Under the pieces are notes generated by a model. That model was not told where the DNA came from. It saw nothing but the letters and a program-made list of their open reading frames with translations, and searched no databases. A stretch of 64,000 nt of DNA from Mytilinidion resinicola (lineage: Eukaryota; Ascomycota; Dothideomycetes; Mytilinidiales; Mytilinidiaceae). The stretch is taken from NCBI RefSeq assembly GCF_010093595.1, contig NW_022985441.1:918648-982647 (forward strand). The letters are read 5' to 3'. The position numbers and the translations under genes were made by a program. This document shows positions 20,672 through 32,802 of this stretch, in pieces. Each line of letters begins with the position of its first letter. The first letter of the stretch is position 1.

Positions 20672-21993
20672 CTACACCACCTCAACACTCTTATCCGTCT
20701 CCCCATCTTTCACCTTCCGAGTATCCCCATCCCAGTCCTCAAACTCCACCACCACATTCGTCGTCTGCTTAATACCATGCACATTCTGCATCCTAAACTC
20801 ATCCCCGAGAATACTCTCATCGCTCCCATTCGCCTTGTTCCTTCCCCCGACCCCCCCAATCCCGCCCCCCATACTCGTCGCGCCCCCCGTAACCGTCACC
20901 CCGTTCCCATTCACACTCCTATCATTCAGCGTGTACATGTTCCCCGTATTCCGCGCACGCCGGCTCCCCGAGCGGCTCGTAGTGCTATCGCCCGTGGACG
21001 ACGTGAGGCACTTGACGTAACGGCGGTACAGGGTGCGCGTGGCGGGGAAGCAGGTGCAGATTATGGAGACGGTGAACTCGGTGCTGCTCCAGATCACAGT
21101 GGCGGCGAACTGGTAGTTGCGGTCGGTGGCGGCTTCGAGTGCGACGAGTTGCTGGAGCCGAATGATGCCACAGATGCCGGCGAAAACGCCGGCGCTGAGG
21201 GAGATGTTGATGGTGAGGCGTTCACGGCGCTTGATTTGGAGGCTGCGGAGGAAGAACCAGGGGAGCGCGGCGAGGAAGAAGTCGAGGAAGGTGCTGTAGC
21301 CTGGGGATTAGGTTAGTGATAGGGGTATGGGGATGGAGGTGGGGCGAGGGGAGTGTTACCTGCGAGGGTGTAGCCGACGGCGGTTACGTTGAATTTGCAG
21401 ACTTTGTCTGTTATGAAAGGGTTCCAGTTTGAGTAGACGGGGAAACATTGGATAAATAGGCCGATGAATTCTAGCAGACATAGAAGGGCGATTATTGACA
21501 TAGACGTGTAGAGTATTATTTTGTGTCTATAGAGAGCGTAATTAGAACTAGTGGGAAGCATATGGGCAGTCTCTATCTACATAATACTCACTTCTTCTTT
21601 ACCAAAATTATGAGTAGGAAGGTTGCAACGGCAGCTTTGCTGGTGGCGATCGATATTGGGAAGATGCCGGCGTAGGTGAAAAATAGCTTAGATAGCTTCT
21701 TAATCTCTTCCACGTCTGTCAATTTGTCGTTGCGTTGGCCTAAGCCTCGATATGCCCCCGCGATGGCTACCGCTGTAAAAGCTACGAGGCTGAGCTATTT
21801 GGGTGTTAGTCAAACGAACGATGATGGCATTCTACGGATAGATATAATCACCATCACTGCCCATACGAAGTAGCCAGTAACCGTCCGCTCGCATGCCAGA
21901 AAACAGCTTTATACGTGCCCATGTCCTTGCCACGACGAAGGCAAGGGCCAGGAACATTTCCAAGAGGGTGACGGCGACAACCGTCGGGCCCAT
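20672..21993 (-). CDS. PTH11-like / rhodopsin-domain integral membrane protein, first exon out of frame
   Basis: Exons 21794-21592, 21526-21360 and 21300-20672 join cleanly (333 codons) into the fungal rhodopsin domain: helix-forming LSLVAFTAVAIAGAYRGLG, LFFTYAGIFPISIATSKAA, a Cys-containing loop with YSNWNPF, STFLDFFLAALPWFFLRSL and a final helix before YRRYVKCLT. The tail is a long, Gly/Asn-rich cytoplasmic region. This family acts as plasma-membrane sensors in plant-associated fungi, PTH11 being the model. A plausible exon 1 begins at ATG 21993 (LLEMFLALAFVVARTWARIKL), but it meets the rest in the wrong frame: GYFVWAVM, expected before LSLVAF, is in another frame near 21868. It is either a one-base indel or an unusual splice. 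Confidence 0.75.
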
Positions 21994-23666
21994 GCCCCGA
22001 GGTCCCCCATGCTGAGTTAAACAAGGAAAGCGAAGAGACGAGACGATAAGGAGGGGGTTGGAAACAACTAAGAGGCCGCAGTGAACGGCCGTGATTCATA
22101 TAGAAATGAGCAAAGGAGACCACGGTCTAGTCTCGCCTAGATCTAGACATACATAACCTCATGGTGGCCATGATAACTCTAAGTCCAGGGTCCGAGTCAA
22201 GGCTCAATGCCCATGGGGTTTCGTGTGCCGTGTTTTGACATATAGTTCTAGCGCCTCCTCTGAAGATCGAGGGGCAGGTGGGACACGGGTTCCCCAGCCT
22301 GTCAGAGTGAGGCATTGACTATTGGTGGATGACTCTTCAAGATCGTTTCGCTGCATGTCATTTGTTGCAATAATTTAGGTTTGGATTAGCTTTGCTAACG
22401 CGAGCAGGAATCTGGGATCGACGCCAGCCATAGCACACAATGGACCGACTACTGCACCCAGTAAGTGATCGAGCCGCCCCCTTGGGTTCGCTACTGCAGG
22501 GCGGACTTCGATAGACCACTTGGCGTGGAGTAGTGAAAGAAAATGGTTTGAAGGTCTGAGTCGTGCTCGCAGCTGATCCTGCCGGCGGAAAGTCCGTATC
22601 ATGCCAGCTGTGACAGAAAGAAAGCTGCTGCATTCACTCTGATGTGGTCCATCGCCGTATTCATGTTGTTGAAGCTTGACGTTGATGACCGCTGTGAAAC
22701 TAGGCGGTGTCTAAAGGAAGTGAGTGATCCTGTAGCCCTTCATTTACTATATCCCAGATCGAATACTCGATGACACTACGTATCTCAGCCCTAGAGTGAG
22801 GCGTCAGCGGTAGCATTACGTATAGCAAGGTTACACCTCAACGCAGGTTTCTGGTAAAAAGCCCTCCGAAACTGGACGTTTGTGACGCTGTTTTGTAAGG
22901 CAGTACAACTCAAGAATGAGCATGGCTTCTCCGCATGTTGCTGGGACTGATTAGGGCTAGCATCCGTACGCTGACCTGACTAGGAAGTGAAAGCGGCGGG
23001 CGATTTAGATGGAAGTCCTGACCAAAATCTGACCACAAGTCCATCTTTTCCTTCTATTAAGCCAGCTATTGTTTCATATGGTAACTCTGAAGCACAACAT
23101 TTGTGAGGACAGGACAACCAGAAATGGGAGTTGAATTTCTCAGCAACCAATGAGAATGGGGGAGTCCATGAGGTATTGCCAACATACTTATACTATCCCT
23201 TCCCGGTCGCTTTTCGTGAACTATGGGCATAGTACTTATTGCTTGATTTTGATTTGTTTCATTAGAATAACCAAGAACACCCTGCTCAGCATAACGCCGC
23301 TCGTCTAATGTTCTACGTGCACTTGTCTACGGCCTTTAGAGCTCTCCATTATGGATCTCCTCTCTGCCCTGGGCTCCCTGGAATCTTGCCTCGTAAGTTT
23401 GTAGCTTGTTTGTTCACATTGAATGCAGTATTTAAGCTCCACCACTTTTAACACTAATCTTGTGGTGCTCGTATGATGGCAACATCTTCCCGCAATTAGT
23501 GGGTATACATGGCACGATGTGCATAAGGCGACCCTGAGTGACCCGATATGTCTTTCTTTTAGCATCATAACAGTCTCATGGACGGTCAACGGGACTGAAG
23601 ACAAGAGTCGAATATATTTCGCCTTGCTATCATTTCCCTTCCAACAAACCCGCATCTAACCACACC
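21994..23666. other. 1.7-kb intergenic region
   Basis: No gene supported. Small minus-strand frames at 22358-22633 lack protein-like features. Promoter of the PTH11-like gene is presumably included. Confidence 0.5.
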
Positions 23667-24149
23667 TCACTTGGCCTCGGGCGTCATCTTGACATCCGCA
23701 TACTCTGGATCCACCACCACCAGCGCCGCATACCCCCCCTCCTCCACAACCCTACTTTCAACCACAAAGCTCGCCACAATCACATACTCCTCAATCTCGC
23801 TCGCATTCATGCTGACCTTGTGATGGCACCCCGGTGCCTCATACCAGGCGCCGCCCCGTTCCAAGACGGTCGTCGGCCCGTCGTTCATCTTGTTGTAGCC
23901 CGTTCCCGACACAACGAGGCCGGAAACGGATGCACCGCCGTGGCGGTGGGGCGGGGAGGCGCCGCCCGGGGGGAAGCGGACTTCGAGGGCGATGTGGCTG
24001 AAGCCGGGGACGTTGACAAGCTGGTGGTGGTAGAGAGGAGTGATGGCGGGGAGGGGCTTTCTGGAGGGAAATTAGTGGGGTGGAATGGAAAAAATGTGGT
24101 GGGTAACTTGCGTGCGGTCGTAGACTGGATCAGCGATGGTACGGGCCAT
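23667..24149 (-). CDS. Single-domain cupin protein
   Basis: Exons 24149-24108 and 24056-23667 join in phase to 143 residues. The first cupin motif reads PPGGASPPHRHGGASVSG, with the HxH metal pair but Ser rather than the usual Glu four residues later. The second reads PGCHHKVSMN, an exact PGxxHxxxN match. A single small beta-barrel of this type usually binds Fe, Mn or Zn and may be a dioxygenase, isomerase or storage protein; the sequence does not decide. No signal peptide is visible. The exon 1 start ATG lies 14 codons before the intron (51 nt, AAAG acceptor). Confidence 0.75.
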
Positions 24150-24416
24150 TTTGGGTTGGGTCTCGATGAAACGTAGAGCGCCGAGTATTATTTGGAACTC
24201 TTTGTGTCTGGAATCTTGGCTTGAGTAAAGTGATTGGGTTTTGAATGGCTAGAACTGCTTCTCAGCAACCATTTTATAGTCGCAAATAAAGGACGCAGAT
24301 GGTAGCAACGAAGCGCCATTACTTCCTTTCGGGCTGCTCGCCAAGCCCGCAAATCCCAATACCCGCAAAGCAAAGCCCGAGCGGGTATCAAGAATTGCAA
24401 AATTCAAAAATGTTCT

Positions 24417-26483
24417 TCATGACAGACCGTTGACTTCAAACCCGAGACCAAGGTTGATGTACGGGTCGATCCCTGTCAAATCCGTTTCAAACGCGGTATT
24501 TGCAATGGGGAAGTCGAAATAGCCGTAAGCCTCCACACCCGGGAACGTCTGCATGGCAGGGACTGGAGACTCGATGTTTGTTCCTAGTAACAAGGTATCT
24601 GCTTCTTTTGTTCCTACGCTTGGTGGCCGCTCGGTAAGCGCCGGTTGGCCCAGTCCCAATAGTTCTCGCGCGATTGTTTTGACTTCACGAACCACTTTTT
24701 TCGCACCTGGCCATACTTCTGCAAAGGTTTCCATGGCGCCCATTGCGACTCTAATGCGTTCCCTCGCGACCTTCATCTGCTTGTCTCTGAGGACATATTT
24801 GCAGGCAGAAAGATGACCGATCGTGGTCGAAGCAATCATGCAGATCGCAAAGGGCGTGTGTTTCGCCATTGTGGTGGGAAGAGTGAGCATGTTTGTCAAT
24901 CTCTCTACAGCGTCTAGAATCTTGGCCGTGTGCATGGGTGCATCGCGATAATAAACAGGGGGTAGTCTCTCTGGTGGTGGTGGGGGAGCACAGGACGAAA
25001 CGGCTTCAATAGGGTGGAACGCACAAGTTGACAGGCGACGATGCATGTCGACAAGATAGCTGGTGCAATCAGCAGAGCGCTAATGGTGGACGGGCGGTAA
25101 CTTACACTTGAACCATTAGGTTGGTTTGGAAGAGGTGCTCGTCCAGTATACGATCCTCATTGAACAACCTCCGCTTTGACTTGTTCAGCAGAGACACCCA
25201 TGCCGCTACAGCCGCGTCTCCTTTTGAGCACATATCCTTGACATCTTGTTCCGAGTTCCTGGGTAGACCAATGATGATGTGGTCCAAACTTCGGATCAGC
25301 CCAATTTGGTAAGCAAACGATGAGAACTCTATGTCTTCGTCAAAGAACTCCCGATTATCATATTCTTCCAGTGTTCTTAGCCGAGGGATACACTGCAGGA
25401 ATGTCAGCCGTGGGCGTAGTCACGATGCGGGTATGTACTCACCCCTGAATAGTAATCAGAATCTTCGCATGGCAGCTCCACCGTGCAGAGTACATTTCTT
25501 TGACTAGAACCAAATGTGACCGCATGATCGCTTGCAGCGATGTGTGCATCAGTCACATATAACTGCCACCATGTCCTCCTCCAGCATTCAGCCAAGACTG
25601 GACGGCCCTTGCAGTTATCGTTTGCAAACTCCCTTTTGTTCATACCAAGTCTGACAGCCTTTGCAATTGCCAAGTCCAGAAGCTCTCTCGACCTTGGTTT
25701 GTCGTCGCACCAGTAAACTGCAATAGAATACAGAACCAGAGCTTGGACAACGAAACCATCTTCCTGCTCTTGGCAATGAATCATGGTTAATTTCAGTTTA
25801 GCTTCCAATGGTGCGGAGGCTTGCTTTGGCGAGTATAACGAACCAATGAATCTCATCACCTGGACAAGCAGCGCCATGCTAGGAACTGTGTCGTCCAGAA
25901 TTGCTGTCAAGAATCTTGCCGGAAGGACACAGGGGTGGGCGTTGTGAAAGTAGGCGTAATACAACTCTAGTAATGACTCCCGGCTACTCACAGACTCACC
26001 TCCGCTCAAGTAGCTGTCATTCAGCAGTGACTCTCCGCTGCTTGGCGATCCCGAGCTGGCAGACCTGTTGGAGATCAACCCAGGCACTTGATTTGAGCCA
26101 GTGCTTGAACAGCCTCGATTGATTACATCGTCGAGTCGATTGGAGTCGAGAAGTTGTATTTGGTGAGGAGATGAGATATTGCTAGAATTGCTTCCGGATG
26201 TTGAAGAAAATGTTGATGGCAGCGCAGGCGCTGAAGGAGACGTGCTTCCTCTAACCAGGCCGGCGGATGTGTTCGGGCGACCTTTCTCCCGTCTCCCACC
26301 TCTCCGCGACTTCAGATATGTGCATTCGATGCCTAGGGTCCGACATCTTGAGCACAAGGGCATGGCGGCGTCGCAACGAACATGACGACCTCTGCATTGG
26401 ATACAGGCGACGCTGACCCTCGGCTTTCCCGATTGTTGGCTGACTGCTTGGTCCTCCGGTACTTCCTCGTGAAGTACAGACAT
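24417..26483 (-). CDS. Zn2Cys6 transcription factor
   Basis: Exons 26483-25443, 25392-25106 and 25059-24417 join to 656 residues. The zinc cluster is Cys27-x2-Cys30-x6-Cys37-x6-Cys44-x2-Cys47-x6-Cys54, followed by basic RRGGRREKGR, then a Ser/Pro-rich linker and the fungal regulatory middle domain (SLLELYYAYFHNAHPCVLPARF, then CWRRTWWQLYVTDAHIAASD). Upstream in-frame ATGs exist to 26591, but ATG 26483 gives the compact N-terminus typical of the family. It is divergent from the oxidoreductase at 27044 with about 560 bp between starts, which makes that gene its first candidate target. Confidence 0.88.
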
Positions 26484-27043
26484 GGTCCCAAAAGAACAAT
26501 TCGTATGGCGGTATCTAAAGATGGCGCAACTTACTGTCGTTTGCACTCCTCGTTCTAGAAATACAGTAGCGGAACCCTTGCGCGCTTTCACACGCCAAGC
26601 TTCCGCGAGCTTTTGTCGCAGGCTTTTACAATTCGTCTAGGATGCTGAATAATCATCCTTCATCCGCTGAGATTACTTGTGGAACATGGCGATGTGTTAG
26701 GTAGGTAGGAATAAAGCCCAGATCCAAGCCCTTCAATCGCCGAACCTTGGAATGCAGGCAGTCAAAATTGAAATCTGGGTATTTACACCCCTGCCCCCCG
26801 CGGAGAAAGTTCCATGCCGAGACTTCAATACCCGCCCTCGGGATTCAACACCATGTCTATCGCCAGGGGGATGCGTGACATCACGGTCCTTTCATGCTCG
26901 TCAAATAATGGCTGAGTCTGCAATTGGAAGAAACGAAGGGCTTTGCACTCACCAAATAGCCGTGGACGCATCAGAACGGCTATTTAGCTATTCTAGAAGC
27001 CGACAACAGCGGCCGGTCTATAAGAACAGATGGAAATCACGGC
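26484..27043. promoter_or_regulatory. Divergent promoter between regulator and oxidoreductase
   Basis: Flanked by outward-facing starts. An open frame (26752-27420) running through it is in a different frame from the oxidoreductase and has no domain. Confidence 0.4.
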
Positions 27044-28282
27044 GTGAGACCAGCCATTCGGTGCCAGCGAATGTCACTTATGCGAACTGCCAGCAAACAA
27101 CTCGTCGCCAACTTCTCTCAGCAATCAATCAACTCTCTGAATCCTCATCCCATTCAAACAATTGCCCGACAACTCGCTTCATCAACAAGCCCCCAACAAG
27201 AACAGATGGCTTCCTCCTTACCCTCCAACATCCGCGCCCTTCTCCAACCAGACATCCACTCCACCGACCTCATCCTCACCTCAATGCCCCTCCAACCCAC
27301 ACAACCCAACACCTCCGAACACCTCATCAAAGTCCTCGCCACGGCCCCCTGCGCCGGCGAGCTCCTCTGGGTGCCGTCGCCCCCCTTTCCCAAATCCAGA
27401 CTCTCTGTCCCCCGCACTAACCCCTCTCAAAAGGCCAAAAACTTCCCCGGCTTCATCCCCCGCGACCACCCCTTCGTCCCCTGCTTCGACCTCTCCGGCA
27501 CCGTCGTCACCGCGCCGCCCGCCTCCCCCTTCCAGCCCGGGGCGCACGTCTACACACGCACGCCCGCCACGCGCACCGGCAACGCGCGCGAGTACGCCGT
27601 TGCGCTGACCAGCGAGCTCGCCGCGAAGCCGCGCAACCTGTCCTGGGAGGAGGCGGCCAGCGTGCCGCTGAGCGCGCTCACGGCGTACCAGGCGCTGTTT
27701 GTGCACGGGGGTTTGGCGGCGGGCTGGAAGAGCGAGGCCGGCCGGGCGGCGAATGGGACGAAGAGGGTTTTGATTACGGCGGCGGCGGCGGGTGTAGGCG
27801 TGTGGCTGGTGCAGCTTGCGAGAGCGGCGGGCGTGAGGGAGGTGGTGGGGATTGCGGGACCGCAGAACGCGGAGTTTGTGAAGGGGCTGGGGGCTTCGGA
27901 GGTTATTGATTATAAAGCGCAGGAGCTCGGGGAGTGGGCTAAGGAGAACGAAAAGGTTGATTTGGTGGTTGATCTTCTTGGTGGGAAGACCTTGGAGAGT
28001 GCATGGGGAACTGTCAAAGACGGCGGTATCTTGCTCAGTGTTTCTCAGCCGCCAAACACGGCAAAGCCAGACGACAGAACCTCCAAGGATGTTCAAGATA
28101 AGTTCTTCATCATGGAGCCTGATGGATGGCAGCTTGATGAGGTGAGGGATTTGATTGAAGCGGGAGAGGCCAAACCGGTTGTCGACAGTGTCTGGAAGCT
28201 AGAACAGTTCAAGGAAGCATTTGCAAAGGTTGCTTCCGGTCATACAAGAGGAAAGGTGATCATTAAAGTTCAAGACGACTAA
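27044..28282 (+). CDS. Zinc-independent MDR oxidoreductase (quinone reductase/enoyl reductase-like)
   Basis: Intronless 412-residue protein of the medium-chain dehydrogenase/reductase superfamily. The N-terminal GroES-like part includes FDLSGTVV and FQPGAHVYTR; the nucleotide site is VLITAAAAGVGVWLVQLARAAG, an AxxGxG variant, and DLVVDLLGGKTLESAW follows. The zinc-ligand cysteines of alcohol dehydrogenases are absent, which favours an NADPH-dependent quinone or enone reductase. From the first ATG (27044) the leader is rich in Arg, Ser and Gln with no acidic residue, like a mitochondrial presequence. ATG 27206 (MASSLPSNI) would give a cytosolic 358-residue form. It is divergent from the Zn2Cys6 gene. 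Confidence 0.82.
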   Translation: MRPAIRCQRMSLMRTASKQLVANFSQQSINSLNPHPIQTIARQLASSTSPQQEQMASSLPSNIRALLQPDIHSTDLILTSMPLQPTQPNTSEHLIKVLATAPCAGELLWVPSPPFPKSRLSVPRTNPSQKAKNFPGFIPRDHPFVPCFDLSGTVVTAPPASPFQPGAHVYTRTPATRTGNAREYAVALTSELAAKPRNLSWEEAASVPLSALTAYQALFVHGGLAAGWKSEAGRAANGTKRVLITAAAAGVGVWLVQLARAAGVREVVGIAGPQNAEFVKGLGASEVIDYKAQELGEWAKENEKVDLVVDLLGGKTLESAWGTVKDGGILLSVSQPPNTAKPDDRTSKDVQDKFFIMEPDGWQLDEVRDLIEAGEAKPVVDSVWKLEQFKEAFAKVASGHTRGKVIIKVQDD

Positions 28283-29328
28283 TTGCTTATTAGGGATCGT
28301 ACTTGTTAACATAGCATGATTCAATATAGTAAAGAACAATATAGAAAGTATGGATCTTCAATATGTTACCATAGCTTTCCTTTGTTCCTCTTAGCTTACG
28401 TCTCTCCACGTTTATTTCCGCATCTAGATTGAGTCCTAGATAGAGACAGCGCTATAGACTGTTTAAAATAAGGTTGGTTCACAACAGATAGAGCCAAACG
28501 CACCCATCAGTGCCTTCTCTAGGCGTTGCCTCTCCTTTCCTGTAGGAGCTGCTTTAAGCCGGCCTTATAGCCGGGATACTAAGCCGAATAGGATATAAAG
28601 GCGAGTGCGCAAGCAGGCAGGCGCTGAAAGCTGTCAACAACAGTAAGTCAATTGAAAGACGGGATAAGATGGCTCCAGATGGGCCGGTAAAGCGGCAAAG
28701 AGGCAAAGCGAGTAACCTTACACGTAAGCAGTGGGATACAGTCGGACGTAGGTAAGCCCTAACTAAATGGGACTTCAAAAGTGGGGATATAGGTGAGAGA
28801 TAGAGGAGATAAGGAGTGTATGTGCTTCTATAGAGAGACATTTAGTCGACCTGCTAACGTATCACGTGACACAGAAGCCCTAAAGAAGTGACGGAGAATC
28901 AATCATGAATTCCTTACTGTATTCTCTCACCCACTCCATCAATCGCGTTTCTATTTTCAAGCCGCCGCCAACACACTTTTGTCCACCTCCCTCACTCTCA
29001 TGCGTCTTCCCACTCCCAACGCGCCTCCAGCTCCATGCATCGCTCATTCCCACGCCAACGTTATGCAAACTCAGAGCGCCGTGCAGAAAAGCAGCCACCA
29101 ACGGCATTAGCGTCAACCCGAAGCCTCGTGCCCAGAAGAATAAAGGAAAAGAGAAGTTGCGATATCTATATTACGAGGATCATAAAAGGTAGTGGCGAAA
29201 TGAGGCAGGCCACTTCGGCGCGTGGTTGAATATTCGATTGAGAAGAAAGCTTCGAGTTTTGTCTGTATACTGTTCAAAATCCAGCAAATGCGAAGGAACG
29301 AGTCTCATTATAGGACGGACAGTGTGCT
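28283..29328. other. Intergenic region
   Basis: AT-biased near 28300-28400. No supported gene; small frames such as 28905-29192 look non-coding. Confidence 0.45.
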
Positions 29329-31674
29329 CTAGTCCGCTTTGATAGCGCTGGAGATGAGTTGTTAGCGGGTTGAACTGGGCGTTGAGGGAGATTAGGACTC
29401 ACCCGTAGATCCTCCTCACAAACGCATACGCCGACAAAAACCCGATCGTGCCCGTGAGCAGACCATAGACTAGACATGCTAGGAAGCCGTAGCAGAAGAA
29501 AAGCAGGCTGGATACGAAGCCTGAGATGTGCAACTTGGTGAAGTAGTACCAGGTGAGGTAGCCGAAGATCCAGATACTGGAGCTGCCACCAACGAGGAAG
29601 GATTGCCACCACCAGTGGTAGTTCTGAAGGCAGGGATGTTAGTACTGGTCGAATGACACGAGGTAGGTGGCGAAGAGACATACCTCTGAGCAAAGCTGTA
29701 CATATGTAGCCACGATCGTGACCTCAATTACCGTGATGATCAAAATAGCGCTTACAACACCCAAAAATCCAAAGACGTAGTAGTACCCGCTCTTATCTTG
29801 CCAAAGACTCTTGAAAACAAACATCAGCTCGATGAAGATGACGGCGAAAGGGATGAAGCCTGCAAGAAGAAGCGCCTGGACGCTCTTCGTGTACCATGAC
29901 TGGACAGGGATTTGTCGAGGGATCACGTTCGCTTTAATGGGATGGGTCCAATTTCCTACGACAACGAAGCCGTACCAACCACCCACGTAGACGAGGGGCA
30001 TCTGGATCAGGAGCCATAGGGCGACAAGGCCGACGAGAGTGCCGAAGGGAATCGCAGTGCTAGAAGCTTGAGCCCAGACAAAGAGGTTCAAGATGAAAAC
30101 CGTGGCGAAGAGAAGACCAGGAATCAGCGTTCCAGTCTAGAAGCAGCGTTAGTAACTTTTCAAGACCGAAGCGAATGTTGACATCTGACATACCACTAAG
30201 ACGTTCTTCTGCCAAAGTTGACCACCAAATGTCTTGTACACTCTAGACGAGAAATAGCCCGAGAACAGACCGGCCAGGACGAATAGGCCCATTCCAACGC
30301 TCACGTAACCGCCGCGGAAGCTGGGGTTAAGGATTCCAAAGCAGCTGAGGATCAAGAGACCAGCTGCCATAAATACGAGCTGCATGCCAGAGCCGACGAG
30401 AGGAGCGAGAAGACCACCATATGGTGGTGGTCTGAAGACATCACCATGGACCAACTTCCAGCCTGTTGTATCTTCCATCAAAGACTCTTCGTCCGAAGAT
30501 ATATCAGCGTCTCCCTCTGCATCTGCTAATTGGTCGAGGAGAGCTCCATTCTTTTCGTTGCTCTTCCTTGGCGATCTCGTACCCTTCGTTCTCTTAACCC
30601 TAGCTTTGCCGTCTTCCAGTCCATCCTTGGTATATCCCTTGATATCTCCACGGACGGTGCGAGCTACTATTACGGCGACAACAGTGGTAAGAAGTCCGCA
30701 TATGACGAGGGAATTAATAATGGCGAGCCAATGGATGTTGGAGCTTTCATCCTGAGCGACGAAATACATGTCCCACCGATTTTGCCATTCGAGGTGCTCC
30801 TCTTCCCTGTAGTATACCGAGTATGTATATGGAATAGTCAAGGTGGCACCATCGTCGGTATTTTCTTCCACGGTGACGTCGCCGTCAACAGAGGTCGAAT
30901 TCGGAGAGATGGTGAGCTCCATTCCATATTGCGGGTCGTGAATATCCGCAGGAAGTCCAGTGTCATTTCGGTTGCCGGCCTCAATACTCTTTGGGAAAAC
31001 CTCAAAACCAACAATGACTTTCTTGCCTTGATCCCCGTCCCGTCCAGGGGCTCGATGGTATCGAATAACTAGTGTTACGTGGTTATTGATGAAGTACTGC
31101 GGCTCTGCGTCAGGTGAAGAGTAGTACTCCTCGCCGAGCTTGAAACCGGCCGCATAGTATTTGCGCGACTTATCCGTGGTGACGAAGCTGGTTGCGCCGG
31201 GGAGGTTGTCCACAATCCATTCTGCTACGTAGCCGTCTCGTATGACCTGCTTGGCCCTCTTTAGCCCGTTTCTGTCGATTTCGTGACTACAGAGGTATCG
31301 GGCTTCCTCGTCATTACCCATAATGAGCTCGTAGTCGGACACCATGATTCGATCGCCGCGAAGCACCTCTCCCAGATTCAGGGAAAGGGTCGCGCCGCTG
31401 ATGAGACCAGACCCAGTGTGCGTCCGTCCGGTCGGCGGACAGACGAAGGGCAGCTCTGAGTAGGCATATTGTAGTTCGGTGTTGTCTGAGTAGACCTTGT
31501 TCCAGAAAAGAGGGATCGTCTCGCCTTCGCGGTAGCTCTTGATGGAGAACCCTGAAGCCTGTTAGTCGAATCTCCCAGGGCTAGCAGAGGCCTAGGACGT
31601 ACCCGGTATGTAGAAGGCTTGTGTCAGAGCCAAGAATGAGCAGAGGAGCGCACTTCTCCGGACGTCTGAATGCA
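29329..31674 (-). CDS. TM9SF/EMP70 nonaspanin
   Basis: Exons 31674-31602, 31552-30194, 30135-29684, 29623-29403 and 29347-29329 join to 707 residues; the last coding exon is only 19 nt. The N-terminus is a cleavable signal (LLCSFLALTQAFYIPG), with the luminal domain following as IKSYREGETIPLFWNKVYS. Nonaspanin marks include WQNRWDMYF, the large cytoplasmic loop with acidic and Lys/Arg-rich parts, VHGDVFRPPPYGGLLAPLVGSG and nine membrane helices. The C-terminus ends in AIKAD, close to the KxD-type COPI-binding tail of the family. The protein resides in Golgi/endosomes and functions in sorting of transmembrane-domain cargo and adhesion proteins. Confidence 0.93.
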
Positions 31675-32802
31675 TTGTAAAGGGCGAAGGGGGTCCGAGG
31701 GAGGGTGGAGAGAGGAGGAGTCGAGGACGGGAGCGAAGGCGGTGATGGAAAGAAGCTTTTGCGGCTTAATCGTCGGGACCAGACCCCGGGGCGTGCAGCA
31801 ATGAAATGAGGAGGGAAAGCTCGTCAGCCAGGAGGCTGCTTCGGTGCTGACGGCTGAGAGGGCGGTCGGCAGGGGCGTTCGAGGCTGTACCAAGCTCGCC
31901 AGGGTGAGGTGAGCAGTCGACGGGTGTCGCAGGCGGGTGAAACGAGCGTAATTGGCACCGAGGGCCTTTGTTTGGGACGCGTGCTGACGGTGGAGTCAGT
32001 ACGCAACGGGTGCAAGCTGGGGCAGTGATGGCGATGCAATGGAAGACTTTCTGGCGACGTGTTGCTAGCGGCGTCCTTATCAAACGGCGTCTCGACCACT
32101 CTCCCATTCGAGAAGGCCGCTCCGTTTATTGGCTCCCGCAGCCTGTCACTGCAGTGGGCCCTCGTTTAGAGGGCATAATTAGATGCACTTGTGGCCGATC
32201 CAAGCGCCACAAAGTGCGTCGTGCGCGGCTTCCAGGGTGAATTCTCGCCCTCCTTTTCGTAACACTCCAACATTGGGCATTCCCCGCTACCTACATACAT
32301 ACATACATAGTACGCGTGCATGTGCTGTCTCGAAGAGGGGAGCCGACTGCTATGTGAAGCTGCAAGGCTTCTTCCTATGCCTAAGCATCAGTCACTATCA
32401 ACATCAGCGGGAATTGGAGACAGGAACCAATCACCGTCACAGCGAATTTGGACATCAGCAGATACTTCAGCACGGATTTTGAATGCTGCAAGTGTTGTTA
32501 ATCAAGCCGGGGGTTGCAGAGATAGCCGACTGGCATCCAGATCTACCGCCTTCTTCCGATTGATCATCTCACATTTCCATATGCCCGGCCCTCTTTCTCA
32601 CCAGGGTAATCTGAAGAGCGATCTATAACCTCATATATAAATCGAAACGGGTCTTTCCAAGTCAAGCCATAAGTCAAGGGTAAAGCTGGCACCGTTAAGA
32701 AGCATAAATGGGAGGCAGTCAATGTCAAACAATCCTAATGAGCGAAATAGTAGTCAAGTTTTCATAAATTACATACTCTAAAGTTTCTATTCAACCAATG
32801 CT
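31675..32802. other. Intergenic region with short microsatellite
   Basis: No gene supported. Contains (TACA)4 with a short tail at 32292-32309. Confidence 0.5.

Noticed and set aside
20558..21316. 252-residue plus-strand open frame
   Set aside because: Antisense to the PTH11-like gene; composition is Pro/His then Gly/Glu low-complexity with no domain.
27281..28096. 271-residue minus-strand open frame
   Set aside because: Antisense shadow of the MDR oxidoreductase, which has clear domains on the plus strand; the frame is Arg/Gly/His-rich from GC-biased codons.
28500..28860. Suspected decayed transposon downstream of the MDR gene
   Set aside because: No terminal repeats, no translated similarity I could recognise, and no clear TA-biased mutation pattern.
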